From Pontibacter sp. G13 (GTDB lineage: Bacteria > Bacteroidota > Bacteroidia > J057), in assembly GCF_031851795.1 (NCBI RefSeq), contig NZ_CP134696.1, positions 4,360,501 through 4,424,500 of the forward strand: a stretch of 64,000 nucleotides of DNA. Reading direction: 5' to 3'. A program made the translations under genes and the position numbers. Positions 34,208-44,241 of this stretch are shown piece after piece (positions within the stretch are counted from its first letter, which is position 1; each line of letters opens with the position of its first letter). The notes under the pieces were generated by a model. That model was not told the origin of the DNA. It did not search any database and saw nothing but the letters and a program-made list of their open reading frames with translations.

Positions 34208-34451
34208 AGACTTTTGCACCCTCTTCATTCACCTGTTTCAGTCCGGAAACTAGTCCAACTCAAAAGGTCTTTACTTCGCATCGAGCGCTCCCACAAAGAC
34301 ATACAATATGCTTAAGGACTAGGTGCCTTCAGATCCCCATTCCATCGGATTGATCCTTTTTAGAGGCTATGATATCCTGATGCAATGTGATGGATGATTC
34401 CTACTCAAGAAGTGTATCTGATTCTTGGAAGATGTTTATTCAGCGATAGAC

Positions 34452-37400
34452 ATGAGATGTTTTTTTGGCTCGAAAGAAAGTGACCTCAAAGCCGTTAGCA
34501 GACGCTTCATCAGTCCGTTTTTTTCGGAGATGTGCCTGAGTGTTTGGTTGGCGTTGTTGATCTGCCAGTTGGGATATGCTCAACCTTCCTCTAAATGGAT
34601 GGAGCGGATAGCCTTGAAAGAGGGGCTCCCATCCAATGGTTCACTAGACGTGATCCAAGATCATAGGGGGTATATTTGGCTGGCGACATACAATGGCGTG
34701 GTGAGATATGATGGGTATGATTTTGAGGTCTTCAGGAAAGGATTGTCCCACGAATCCATATTGCCTCCGGTAGGCCGATCATTCACTTCGCTATTGGAAG
34801 CTCGCAATGGTTGGATTTGGATGAGTACGTTAGGGGAAGGTTTCTGTGCATTCGATCCTTTCCGTGAACAGTTCATCAACTTTCCCAATGAGTCGCCAGA
34901 TGGACGGTCCATTAACCATGCACATCGAGTGTTCATGGAAGATTCGGAGGGTAGAGTTTGGCTCGCCGAGCAAGATGAGACCGATCAAGTACATTTCAAG
35001 TATATCCATCCTGATTGTCCAGTTCCTGTTGCCTTTTCCCAAGGCTTTAAGTTCGATGCACGTCCGATCTATGGTGGGGTATTGCTGGAAGCCCAAGATG
35101 GCTCAATCTGGATGCATCGTTCGGATGAAGGGGTGTTTCGCTGGAAATCAGGACAAGCCGAATTTGAGAGAGTCCTTGATGGTTCAGGAGAATTTTTATT
35201 GAGTGGGTATACAATCAACTATCTGCATCCAGCCGATGGAGGTATATGGATTGGGACAGATTCAGGATTAAAATGGTATGATCCCTATCGCGCTTCTTTG
35301 GGGCAGCTTCCCCCGAAGCTCGAATCTGAACCGGCGATTCAATCAGGCGCTATCACATTCGTTGAGCAAGATTCCGTGGGTAACCTCTGGATAGGTTCAG
35401 AGACTGCAGGAATTTTCAAATATTCACCTACCTCGGACCTCGTTTCCCATTTTCCCGTTTTCCAAGATCATCCATCACACCCTTCGATCATCGTAAGACC
35501 CATCGCATCCAATCGTGAGGAAATTTGGTTTGTCTCCGATACACGAGAGTTCCAAGTATTTCCTCGTGAATTCTGGTGCTATCGCTTTTCTACCGGGAAA
35601 CTTATTGCCTATGGATCGGATTTCAATCGAACATCCAATGAGACCGTCACGGCATTTTCCGATTTCATGGTGGACCGATCTGGGGGGATTTGGGTAGCAG
35701 ACATTTTGGGCACACAACGCGAGCACCAATTGCCCGGAAGATTGGATATCTGGACAGTAGGCATGTCAGGACGAGTAGATCTCCAGACAGATTCGGTCAT
35801 CCAAGTGCAGGCGGATTCGGCAGGGAATGTCTGGGTAATGGGCCATGAGGCAATCTTCGTATTTGACGATACGCTTTCCTCCTTCCGCAGGTATTCCCCA
35901 AAAGTTAATCGGACCTTGGTTTTCCATACCTTCCTCGAAGACTCCAAAGGAAATCTATGGATAGGGTCCAATTTGGGCCTATGGCGATATCTTCCCCAAT
36001 CCAATGAATGGAGCCTTGAGATTTCGGCAGGCTCAGGGCAATCTGGGGTAGATCCATTGTTTGTTGATGACAAAGGTTGGATGTGGTATCAACATACGAT
36101 GGCCTCCTATGGAAGAAACTTCGGAATAAGCCTAGGAGCTATTTCCACACAATCATTGGCTATTGTAGTAGGCCAAAATTCCCCCACAGCGCAATCGCTT
36201 GATGGGCAATTCTTTACCGATGGGCTCAAAGATTCACAAGGCCGATTGTGGATCTCCACGTTAAGTGGATTATTTCTCCTGAACAAGGATCAAAAGCAAT
36301 TCTTGCCCTTCCCTTCCCAGTCCTTATCTAGTTGTGAGTTGACGAGTGAGCTGGTTCATTTCCTGTTTGAGGATAAGCAAGGAGGCCTTTTCGCGGCGAC
36401 GTATGACGAGGGATTGAACCGATGGGACCAAGGAGAGTCCTGCTTCACGAATTGGCGGGAGGTTTATGGAATGGAAATCGTCATGTGTGCTCTGGAGGAT
36501 GAAAAGGGGATGAAGTGGCTGGGCACCAATCGTGGGGAAGGCCTGTTCAAAATGGGAGCAGAAGGGGAAATACTCGGAATTTATGGGCCCGAAAATGGGT
36601 TGGCTGGACATGAAGTTTCAGTGATGGCCATCGACTCAGCAGGAGGCCTTTGGATTCCCTCTGTAAATGGTATTGCACGATTTGACCCCCAAAAAGAACA
36701 CGCAACCATTTACGGGGAAGCCTATGGGATTGCTGCATACACTCCTGATACTCACAATGAGCAATACCGCAACATGCTCGTCGATTCTCAGGGGAATATC
36801 TGGTACAATACCTATGATCAGGTGGTGCGGATCATTCCCCGACAGATTCAGCAAGAAGATTCTGTTGCACCTGCTACTTTGATCGAAGCGATCAGACTAG
36901 GAAATCAGTGGTTGAGTTCCCCTGACTCACAATTTCTGGATACTCATATCTCTCTTCAAAAGGACCTTGAGCTTCCTTATAATTACCGGAATATTTCATT
37001 CCGCTTCATTGGATTGCATTTTGGGCATTCCGAAAACAATTTATATCGTTTCCGAATGTCGGGGATGGAAGAGGAGTGGAGCGAACCTTCCTCGATTCGA
37101 CATGCGAGGTACGCAGGAATACCACCAGGGAATTATTCCTTCCAAGTTCAATCTTGCAATGCAGATGGCTTCTGGGATCAGGCGGGAACCGCCATTCGCA
37201 TTCGGATTCTTCCCCCTTGGTGGATGACCTACTGGGCCTATGGGGGATATTCGTTGATTGCTCTGCTGTGCATTCTATTGGGGTTCTATTGGTTTTCCAA
37301 AGAGCAGACAGCCAAGCTCATCCGTCAGGCTCAAGAGTTGGAAGATGAGCGGCGTAGAACCGAGCAGCTTCGAGAATTGGACCAGTTGAAGGATCAATTT

Positions 37401-39398
37401 TTGGCCAATACCTCTCATGAATTACGGACTCCACTGAATGGAATTATTGGGTTATCTGAGGGTATTTACGAGCGTTCCGACAAGCCTGCGGATATGAATG
37501 ATCTGGCGCTGGTGATTTCCTCGGGAAAGCGATTGCATCATTTGGTGGATGAATTGCTCGATTTTTCCAAGTTAAAACAGGGAGAACTGACGATTTCTCA
37601 AGCTTCTGTGGATTTAACCTGCGAGGTAGAATTGGCCTTTCAAATGAGTAAACCTTTGGTTCGAGACAAGGCCATTGACATGCACATGCACTTTCCCGAG
37701 GATTTTCCAGCTGTTTGGTCCGACCCACTCAGGCTACAGCAGATCCTCATTAATCTGATCGGGAATGCCGTGAAATTCACCGAACAAGGAAGTATTTCAG
37801 TGACTGGATCTGTTTCTGGGGATTGGGTAAAAGTTCAAGTGGTCGATACGGGAATCGGGATTTCCTCAGACAAGCAAGGTCGAATATTCGAAGCATTTAA
37901 GCAGGCAGACGGATCTACTGTCCGAAAATATGGAGGCACTGGTCTTGGGTTGTCTATCACTCGCCAATTGGTGGAACTTCATGGCGGTCAGATCGGAGTT
38001 GAAAGCCAGTTGGGGGCTGGAAGTACATTTTGGTTTACCCTCCCTGTTTCAAGGAGTACAGACCCGGTTGTCAATGTCATGGATTTGGAAAAGGATCGTG
38101 TTATTCCTTTGCCAGAGATTGACACTCCATTGGACCAAGTCGAGACTATTGAAATGGCGGGCTCATCCGGTTCCGATCGGGACTCCTCCAATCTGTTTAG
38201 GATATTGATCGTGGACGATGAACCGGTCAATTTGCATGTGATGAAGAGTCATCTAAGCATGGGAGGCTTTGAATTGGTGTTTGCCGAGGATGGTCAAGCT
38301 GCATTGGATCTGCTGGAAAGCACTCATTCGTTTGATCTTGTGCTATTGGATGTCATGATGCCGAATATGTCTGGATATGAAGTTTGCCGGCGGATTCGCA
38401 TGCAGCATTTACCTTCAGAATTACCCATCATCATGGTTACGGCCAAGAATCAGGTGAATGATTTGGTCACAGGTCTTAGCAAGGGAGCTAATGACTATCT
38501 GGCTAAGCCTTTCTCCAAAAAAGAACTGCTTGCCAGAATCAAAACCCATCTAGAATTGAACCAAATCTTCCACATCGCGGACCGATTCATCCCCAATGAA
38601 TTCATCCGATCTCTCGGTCATGAGCGACTGACTGATGTCAAACTTGGAGATGCAGTTGCTCGGGAAGTAAGCGTCATGTTTTCCGATATCAGAAGCTACA
38701 CTTCCTTGGCTGAATCAATGACGCCAGAGGATGTTTTCGCCTTTGTCATGGGATATACCGCTAGGATGGGGCCTGTAATTCAGCGTAATCAAGGATTTGT
38801 CAATCAATATTTAGGGGATGGGATCATGGCGATCTTTCAGGATCAAGTGGATGATGCCTTAGCTGCCATGGTGGAAATGCAGGAAGTACTTCGTGCTTAC
38901 AACTTGGAGCGAGCGTCCAAGGATCGAGTGCCAATTGCTGTGGGAATGGGGCTTCATTCGGGGCCACTGATCATGGGGATTATAGGGGACAAAACTCGAT
39001 CCGACGCAGCTACGATCTCAGACACGGTCAATACTGCCGCTAGAATGGAAGGCCTGACCAAGGTCTTTGGTGCCAATATTCTGATCAGCGGGGAATCCTA
39101 TCGAAACATGCGGAATCCAGAATTCTACACCTTTCGGTATCTGGGCAAGACCTCGGTGAAGGGCAAGCAGTCTTTGGTGGAATTGTATGAATGTGTCGAT
39201 GGAGATCCAAGTCTGGTCCGGGAGAAAAAGCAACAAACCCATCATGAATTCGCCAAGGCAATCGCATGTTTCTACACCCGACAATATCCCGGCGCAATCA
39301 GGTTGCTCACTGAACTCATCGAGGAAAACCCCGAGGATCGGGTCGCTCAGTATTTCCTGAAGCGAGCCCAAACCCATGTGGCACAGGTGATATCATGA
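34452..39398 (+). CDS. Hybrid sensor kinase with a periplasmic propeller, receiver and class III cyclase output, 1648 aa
   Basis: A signal peptide (MCLSVWLALLICQLGYAQ near residues 27-44; ATG 34530 would start exactly there) leads to Reg_prop repeats forming a 14-blade-type periplasmic sensor to about residue 790, a Y_Y_Y domain, and a membrane helix (WMTYWAYGGYSLIALL). HisKA follows with H989 in NTSHELRTPL, an HATPase (NAVKFTE, DTGIGIS, GGTGLGLS), a receiver with D1300 and a class III nucleotide cyclase with metal residues D1412 (FSDIR) and D1456 (YLGDG). The base-selecting lysine is Q1452, so cAMP versus cGMP cannot be read. The frame opens at a TTG (34425). It overlaps the convergent neighbour by six bases. 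Confidence 0.92.
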   Translation: MRCFFGSKESDLKAVSRRFISPFFSEMCLSVWLALLICQLGYAQPSSKWMERIALKEGLPSNGSLDVIQDHRGYIWLATYNGVVRYDGYDFEVFRKGLSHESILPPVGRSFTSLLEARNGWIWMSTLGEGFCAFDPFREQFINFPNESPDGRSINHAHRVFMEDSEGRVWLAEQDETDQVHFKYIHPDCPVPVAFSQGFKFDARPIYGGVLLEAQDGSIWMHRSDEGVFRWKSGQAEFERVLDGSGEFLLSGYTINYLHPADGGIWIGTDSGLKWYDPYRASLGQLPPKLESEPAIQSGAITFVEQDSVGNLWIGSETAGIFKYSPTSDLVSHFPVFQDHPSHPSIIVRPIASNREEIWFVSDTREFQVFPREFWCYRFSTGKLIAYGSDFNRTSNETVTAFSDFMVDRSGGIWVADILGTQREHQLPGRLDIWTVGMSGRVDLQTDSVIQVQADSAGNVWVMGHEAIFVFDDTLSSFRRYSPKVNRTLVFHTFLEDSKGNLWIGSNLGLWRYLPQSNEWSLEISAGSGQSGVDPLFVDDKGWMWYQHTMASYGRNFGISLGAISTQSLAIVVGQNSPTAQSLDGQFFTDGLKDSQGRLWISTLSGLFLLNKDQKQFLPFPSQSLSSCELTSELVHFLFEDKQGGLFAATYDEGLNRWDQGESCFTNWREVYGMEIVMCALEDEKGMKWLGTNRGEGLFKMGAEGEILGIYGPENGLAGHEVSVMAIDSAGGLWIPSVNGIARFDPQKEHATIYGEAYGIAAYTPDTHNEQYRNMLVDSQGNIWYNTYDQVVRIIPRQIQQEDSVAPATLIEAIRLGNQWLSSPDSQFLDTHISLQKDLELPYNYRNISFRFIGLHFGHSENNLYRFRMSGMEEEWSEPSSIRHARYAGIPPGNYSFQVQSCNADGFWDQAGTAIRIRILPPWWMTYWAYGGYSLIALLCILLGFYWFSKEQTAKLIRQAQELEDERRRTEQLRELDQLKDQFLANTSHELRTPLNGIIGLSEGIYERSDKPADMNDLALVISSGKRLHHLVDELLDFSKLKQGELTISQASVDLTCEVELAFQMSKPLVRDKAIDMHMHFPEDFPAVWSDPLRLQQILINLIGNAVKFTEQGSISVTGSVSGDWVKVQVVDTGIGISSDKQGRIFEAFKQADGSTVRKYGGTGLGLSITRQLVELHGGQIGVESQLGAGSTFWFTLPVSRSTDPVVNVMDLEKDRVIPLPEIDTPLDQVETIEMAGSSGSDRDSSNLFRILIVDDEPVNLHVMKSHLSMGGFELVFAEDGQAALDLLESTHSFDLVLLDVMMPNMSGYEVCRRIRMQHLPSELPIIMVTAKNQVNDLVTGLSKGANDYLAKPFSKKELLARIKTHLELNQIFHIADRFIPNEFIRSLGHERLTDVKLGDAVAREVSVMFSDIRSYTSLAESMTPEDVFAFVMGYTARMGPVIQRNQGFVNQYLGDGIMAIFQDQVDDALAAMVEMQEVLRAYNLERASKDRVPIAVGMGLHSGPLIMGIIGDKTRSDAATISDTVNTAARMEGLTKVFGANILISGESYRNMRNPEFYTFRYLGKTSVKGKQSLVELYECVDGDPSLVREKKQQTHHEFAKAIACFYTRQYPGAIRLLTELIEENPEDRVAQYFLKRAQTHVAQVIS

Positions 39399-40970
39399 GT
39401 AAATTTCTTTCAGAAGATCGGCTGGATACCGCTGGAAATAGGAGTTGAATACTTTGGAGAAATAATGAGAATCCTTGAACCCGACTGCCCAAGACACCTC
39501 AGAAACAGTTCGGTACTTAAAACTCTCCATCAGGCGTTTTGCGGTATTCATCCGCTGATCCCTCAAATAGATATTGGGTGTTTTTCCTGTTAGGCGTTTC
39601 ACTTTTCGGAATAGCTGGCGCTCGCTGATGGCCATCATGTAGGACAGTTCGGCTAAGTTGAAATCGCTTCTGGATAGATTTTGCTCAATCAATTGCTCAA
39701 GCTTTTCGAGCCATTGAAGATCCTCGGTATTCATGGTTTTCCCACTCTCTTCTTTTCGAGTTCCCCATTCACTGCGTTCATTTGCAGAATGCACGAGTGA
39801 ATGTAAATGCCTGTTGAGCGTATCTGCATCTACCGGCAATGGCAAGAAAAGGTCGGCGCCCAATTTGGTGGTTCTGAAATGATGGGACACTTTCAGCTTC
39901 TCTCCCAAAATAAGCATCGGGATTTTTTTCCAGGCAAGGTGCGATTTGATCTCCTTGAGTAATCGAAATTGGTCTAGGTGATAGATAGAGCCTTGCAAGA
40001 TGATGAAATCAATTTTGCGTTTGTATTTATTCAGCAAGTCGAAGGCTTCTTGGCAATCCCGAGCCAGCAAATTTTCGGAAAAGGGCTCTAATTGAGATTG
40101 GATTTGCTGAAGGGTGTGTTCCTGATAAGATATGATCAATCCACGAGCATGGTATGATTCTGACTGAGTGGGCTCGGAAAGAGCTGGGGGGGGATCGGCC
40201 TGCTGGGTTTGAGAATGGTTGGGAAGTGGCCGCTGTGCAAGGGGAAACTCAAAGCTTGAAAGGCTGCCTTTGCCTTCTAAAGATCTAAATGTGATTTGTC
40301 CGCCGAGGATCAGCGCATATTGCTGTAACAATATCGGAATGAAAAGTTGAGCGGTGGCATCTGGCATGGCCTTGATCGAGGTACTAGGGGAGAGGGCGGC
40401 TGGATCTACACTAGCATCTTCCACGAGGATATGGACCCTACTCGGCAATTCTTCCTCCTTGATCGTGATAATGACTTGGCTATAATTGGGCGAAAGTTGG
40501 ATCGCTCGTTCTACCAGTTTCTGGAAAATGTCGTTTAGGATTTCCGGGTTACAGATGATTTCGGTGTCTTTACCCAGTTGATTGTTGAACCCTAGATGGA
40601 TATTGCGCCTGCTGCTTTCCTTCAAAATCTGCTGGTAACATCTATTGAAGAATAAATATGCGGGAATTACCCGGTGCTCCTGCTGCGCTTTTCGCATTTT
40701 GCAGGTAGACAACCCGATGGTTTCTTCCACCATTTGAACCAACTGGTTGCTTTGTTCAACTGCAATCCTAGATGCTTTTTGAATATTCGAATTAGCCTTT
40801 CCCAACCGATTGTCCATAATGGCGTGATTGTAGGCAATGATTCGAGATAAGGGATGTAGAAAGGCTTGAAGCACATTCTGAAAAAAGATCTGGGATTGGG
40901 AAGCCGAAGCCTCTGAATTCGTTGGTGCAAAAAGCTGATCCATCAAATCACTTTGGGAACGGTAATCCAT
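39393..40970 (-). CDS. Degenerate hybrid kinase/receiver fused to an AraC-type DNA-binding domain, 525 aa
   Basis: The order is kinase-like helices (about residues 20-120), an HATPase-like domain (120-250), a receiver-like domain (about 285-400) and an AraC HTH pair (about 420-525: NLAELSYMMAISERQLFRKV and WAVGFKDSHYFSKVF). Catalytic residues are gone throughout: LHPLSRI replaces HELRTPL, the N-box asparagine is Glu in LVERAIQ, the DxGxG loop reads EDASVDP, the receiver aspartate is Gln in IILQGS and its lysine is Leu in LPLP. It should act as a non-phosphorylated DNA-binding regulator, perhaps by binding a ligand or partner. It is convergent with the sensor gene and faces the RiPP locus. Confidence 0.85.
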   Translation of the reverse strand: MDYRSQSDLMDQLFAPTNSEASASQSQIFFQNVLQAFLHPLSRIIAYNHAIMDNRLGKANSNIQKASRIAVEQSNQLVQMVEETIGLSTCKMRKAQQEHRVIPAYLFFNRCYQQILKESSRRNIHLGFNNQLGKDTEIICNPEILNDIFQKLVERAIQLSPNYSQVIITIKEEELPSRVHILVEDASVDPAALSPSTSIKAMPDATAQLFIPILLQQYALILGGQITFRSLEGKGSLSSFEFPLAQRPLPNHSQTQQADPPPALSEPTQSESYHARGLIISYQEHTLQQIQSQLEPFSENLLARDCQEAFDLLNKYKRKIDFIILQGSIYHLDQFRLLKEIKSHLAWKKIPMLILGEKLKVSHHFRTTKLGADLFLPLPVDADTLNRHLHSLVHSANERSEWGTRKEESGKTMNTEDLQWLEKLEQLIEQNLSRSDFNLAELSYMMAISERQLFRKVKRLTGKTPNIYLRDQRMNTAKRLMESFKYRTVSEVSWAVGFKDSHYFSKVFNSYFQRYPADLLKEIYS

Positions 40971-41973
40971 AACTAGCTAGGTTAGTCGTATCAAAAAATT
41001 ATGACCAAGCGAGGAACATACAAGTGAGCAAGAAAGATATTAGAGAGTCATCCGATGCCGGTTTTGGTTAGACCATTTGCGGGTATGACTCAGAAGGCGC
41101 GCTAGATATCGGCCTTGTTGATGAAAAAATGAAAGATGAGTTCCACAGATTGTGCGGTAAATGATGTCGTATTGGAATGCAGGCTTTTGACAGTTTTAAC
41201 CCCAAGGCTTTTTCCGATCTTTTGTGGGCAATAGCATTGATTAGGAGGGATCATCTGTGGATGATGGATGGTCTTTTCCTTCAAATCAGGTCCGACCATT
41301 CTGCCATTTCCATTCATAAATCCCCAAATTGCCTCTATTTAAAGTTTTTCTCAGACATGGCTGCGAGTAGATTGGATGCTTCGCGAACTATGTCTGTTCA
41401 AGACAGTTTCAATGCTACGTTGGCTGAATCTTGGCTATGCCGCTTTAGCTCCCTATTCTAAAGACGGTAGATAGCAGTAGGCACATCCGTAGGTAAGATG
41501 AACTGGATTTTTTCGATATAATCCAAATATGTCAAATTACAACGAATATAATCTTTTTCTAAAGCCAAAGATTTATACGCTCGATCGGTATTCTCAATAT
41601 GAAAAAAATATTCCAATAATTATATCTGCGAATAATGATTTTGCCTGAATATATAACATGCCGTAATTAATATTGAATAGTATTTTTTTATAGAGGGAAA
41701 GGAAAGAATTTTATCAATCTACTGCGGTCAAGGATACTGCCATTTCCTCTAATTCTCATATTCGAATGAGGATCGAAAAGTAGCATATCAGAATTGCGAA
41801 TCAATGCGGAGGAATGGAAATAAAAATAAATGATCCCGAATACATTTTGAGATATTTTCCGACATCTTATCGATTATTAAATAGGTAAATATCCCAATTT
41901 CACCAAAAAACAAAAGACGCTACAAGACCATTCCTGTAGCGTCCTCGAGTGTGCCATTTTCATGGACTTTCCT
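40971..41973. other. AT-rich intergenic region of 1.0 kb
   Basis: No credible gene. A 94-codon plus-strand frame at 41177-41461 has no family features. From 41480 to 41900 the sequence is clearly AT-rich with T- and A-tracts. It contains the upstream region of the AraC-type gene and, at the far end, the terminator of crtI. I see no repeats or hairpins other than that terminator. Confidence 0.5.
41904..41943 (-). terminator. Rho-independent terminator of crtI
   Basis: A perfect 9-bp stem (GACGCTACA at 41916-41924, TGTAGCGTC at 41935-41943), followed on the minus strand by TTTTGTTTTTTGG, lies 30 bases past the crtI stop. Confidence 0.85.
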
Positions 41974-43467
41974 TTACACAAGAACTTTTTTCAATTCATC
42001 TTCAATGAGGCTGGAAACCACCTGGCCAGAAATCAGGGATGGCGGTACACCGGGTCCCGGAACTGTCAAGTGCCCCGTATAGTAAAGGTTGGAGACCTTC
42101 TTGGATTTTAGGCGTGGCTTGAAGAATGCTGTTTGATTCAGCGTATTGGCTAGACCGTAGGCATTTCCTTTGAAGGAATGATAATCTTTCTCAAAATCGG
42201 ACATGGCATAACTCCGCTTGATGGTGAGTTTGCTGCGAATATCCGTTCCTGTAAATCGCTCCAATCGATCCATGATCTTGGTGAAACAGGCCTCTCGGAG
42301 TTCTTCTGAATCTTCCAATCCAGGAGCCAATGGGACGAGCAGGAATACATTTTCCTTTCCTTCTGGTGCAACTGAAGCATCGGTCTTGGAAGGTACACAT
42401 GCGTAAAAAAGTGGTTTCTTCGGCCACTGAGGATCGTGGTAAATCTCCTGTGCATGTGCGTCGAAATCCTCGTCGAAGAACAAGTTGTGATGCTTGAGGT
42501 TTGGAACCTTGCCATCCACTCCGAGATAGTACAGCAAGCTCGAAGGCGACATGGTCCTATTTTCCCAGTATTGAGGGGAGTATTGACGATGCGGAGTATC
42601 TAGCAATACCTGATCGGTGTGACGATAATCGCTGTTGGCTACCACGATGTCAGCCTTCAGTACCCCTGAAGCAGTTTCGACGTGTGTTGCTTTGCCATTG
42701 GAAACCCCAATTTTCAGGACTTCTTCGTTGAGTTTAATCTCAACCCCTTGCTCCTCGGCAACTGCGACCATTGCCTGCACGATTTGATTCATTCCGCCCA
42801 TCGGATACCAAGTACCCAGTTTGAGATCGGCATGATTCATCATACTGTACAAAGCAGGAGTATTCTGGGGAGTCGCCCCAAGGAAAAGAACCGGGAATTC
42901 TAGAATTTTCAGCAACTTGGGATGTGAGAAATAGGATCTCACATGCTTGCTCATGGATTGGAACATTTGAATCCGGAAGCTCTCTCTGATCAATCTGAAG
43001 TCGATGAATTCAGTGATATTCAGAGAAGGCCTATGAACGTAGTCCCGCATCCCAACTTCATATTTGTAGGCGGCTTGTTCAAGGAATTGGTGGAGCTTGG
43101 GACCGGAACCCGGTTCAAGCTGTTCAAATATTTTGGCCAAATCCGAGACAAGCGCGGGAACGTCTATTTGATCCTCTTCGCCGAAGAAGACTCGGTAGGA
43201 AGGATCGAGCCGATCAAGCTGATAGTAATCTGAAACTTTTTTGCCGAAAAGCGCAAAATACGATTCGAATACGTCAGGCATCCAATACCAGCTAGGCCCC
43301 ATGTCGAAAGTAAACCCATCTTTTTTCCATTGACGGGCTCTTCCGCCAGGCTGGTCGTTTTTTTCAAGGATGGTGACTTGATGACCTTGTTGGGCCAAGA
43401 GGGATGCTGAGGCTAGACCGGCAAACCCAGATCCAATTACGACGATTCGTTGAGGTTCCATATCCAA
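41974..43467 (-). CDS. crtI: Phytoene desaturase-family (CrtI) carotenoid oxidoreductase, 497 aa
   Basis: An FAD-dependent desaturase/isomerase of carotenoid synthesis. The N-terminal dinucleotide fold is IVVIGSGFAGLASASLLAQ followed by EKNDQPGGRARQW; the C-terminal part YYTGHLTVPGPGVPPSLISGQVV is the second FAD contact, diagnostic of CrtI/CrtN/CrtD. It could perform phytoene desaturation or a later step such as 3,4-desaturation; without crtB or other carotenoid genes nearby the exact reaction is open. It is divergently oriented to the NUDIX gene with 133 bases between. The terminator is downstream. Confidence 0.9.
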   Translation of the reverse strand: MDMEPQRIVVIGSGFAGLASASLLAQQGHQVTILEKNDQPGGRARQWKKDGFTFDMGPSWYWMPDVFESYFALFGKKVSDYYQLDRLDPSYRVFFGEEDQIDVPALVSDLAKIFEQLEPGSGPKLHQFLEQAAYKYEVGMRDYVHRPSLNITEFIDFRLIRESFRIQMFQSMSKHVRSYFSHPKLLKILEFPVLFLGATPQNTPALYSMMNHADLKLGTWYPMGGMNQIVQAMVAVAEEQGVEIKLNEEVLKIGVSNGKATHVETASGVLKADIVVANSDYRHTDQVLLDTPHRQYSPQYWENRTMSPSSLLYYLGVDGKVPNLKHHNLFFDEDFDAHAQEIYHDPQWPKKPLFYACVPSKTDASVAPEGKENVFLLVPLAPGLEDSEELREACFTKIMDRLERFTGTDIRSKLTIKRSYAMSDFEKDYHSFKGNAYGLANTLNQTAFFKPRLKSKKVSNLYYTGHLTVPGPGVPPSLISGQVVSSLIEDELKKVLV

Positions 43468-43600
43468 GATTTGTGCAACTTACGGAGGGTAAGGTAGAAA
43501 TTTTGTTTAATGAAAAGCAAAAAACATTTCACAAAATAGGTATCTATATGTACCATGAAACGCATGTTTTTGTTGAACTTTTCCAAAAATCAGACTGCCC

Positions 43601-44137
43601 GTGAATTTTTGCAGCAATTGCGGAAGCGACAAAATCAGGTTGGAAATCCCCGAAGGAGACAATAGGCTGCGATTTGTGTGCAAATCCTGCCATACCATCC
43701 ACTATCAGAATCCCAACATGGTAGTTGGGTGCATTCCTGTATTCGAAGATCAGATTTTGTTGTGCAGACGTGCGATAGAACCCCGAAGTGGATTTTGGAA
43801 CCTCCCTGCAGGGTATTTGGAAAATGGGGAAACTTTAGAGGAAGGCGCATTGAGAGAGGCGCGGGAAGAAGCGGGGATCGAATTGGAATTGTTGCGACTC
43901 CACAGCATTTACAATATTCCCAGAATCAATCAAGTCTATTTCTTTTTCTTGACAGCCATGAAAACGCCGGAATTTCGGATTGGTCCAGAAACGCTAGAGG
44001 CCCAATTCTTCCACCAGTCTGAAATCCCCTATCACGATATGGCTTTTCCGTCCTCCTCGTTTGCCTTGAAAAAGTACTTTCACGATCGAGCGGAAGGGTT
44101 TTCGACCGTTCATTTGGGAGGCTGGGAGCATACCTGA
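43601..44137 (+). CDS. NUDIX hydrolase with an N-terminal zinc ribbon, 178 aa
   Basis: Starts with a zinc ribbon of two CxxC pairs (CSNCGSDK... CKSCHTIHYQNP), followed by a NUDIX box at GYLENGETLEEGALREAREEAGI, which fits Gx5Ex7REUxEExGU exactly. Zinc-ribbon NUDIX proteins often resemble NADH pyrophosphatase NudC-like or ADP-ribose type enzymes; the substrate is not determinable. A GTG start at 43601 is needed because no ATG precedes the ribbon. The C-terminus ends with HLGGWEHT. Confidence 0.88.
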   Translation: MNFCSNCGSDKIRLEIPEGDNRLRFVCKSCHTIHYQNPNMVVGCIPVFEDQILLCRRAIEPRSGFWNLPAGYLENGETLEEGALREAREEAGIELELLRLHSIYNIPRINQVYFFFLTAMKTPEFRIGPETLEAQFFHQSEIPYHDMAFPSSSFALKKYFHDRAEGFSTVHLGGWEHT

Positions 44138-44241
44138 ATCATCGCATTTATCGAAAATTTCTGCATTGTTGGGCAGATCCCTACATGGAATATAAGCCGA
44201 GATACACATAGTTGCCGATTTTCGAGTAAATTGAAGTCCCA

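Noticed and set aside
34452-39398. Reading the cyclase as a certain adenylate cyclase that signals to the cNMP-fold protein of the export operon
   Set aside because: Q1452 replaces the base-selecting lysine and the cNMP-fold protein lacks its phosphate-binding arginine; the link is only a hypothesis.
41177-41461. 94-codon frame in the AT-rich intergenic region
   Set aside because: No family features, poor start context, and atypical composition with many Ser, Leu and His; likely chance.
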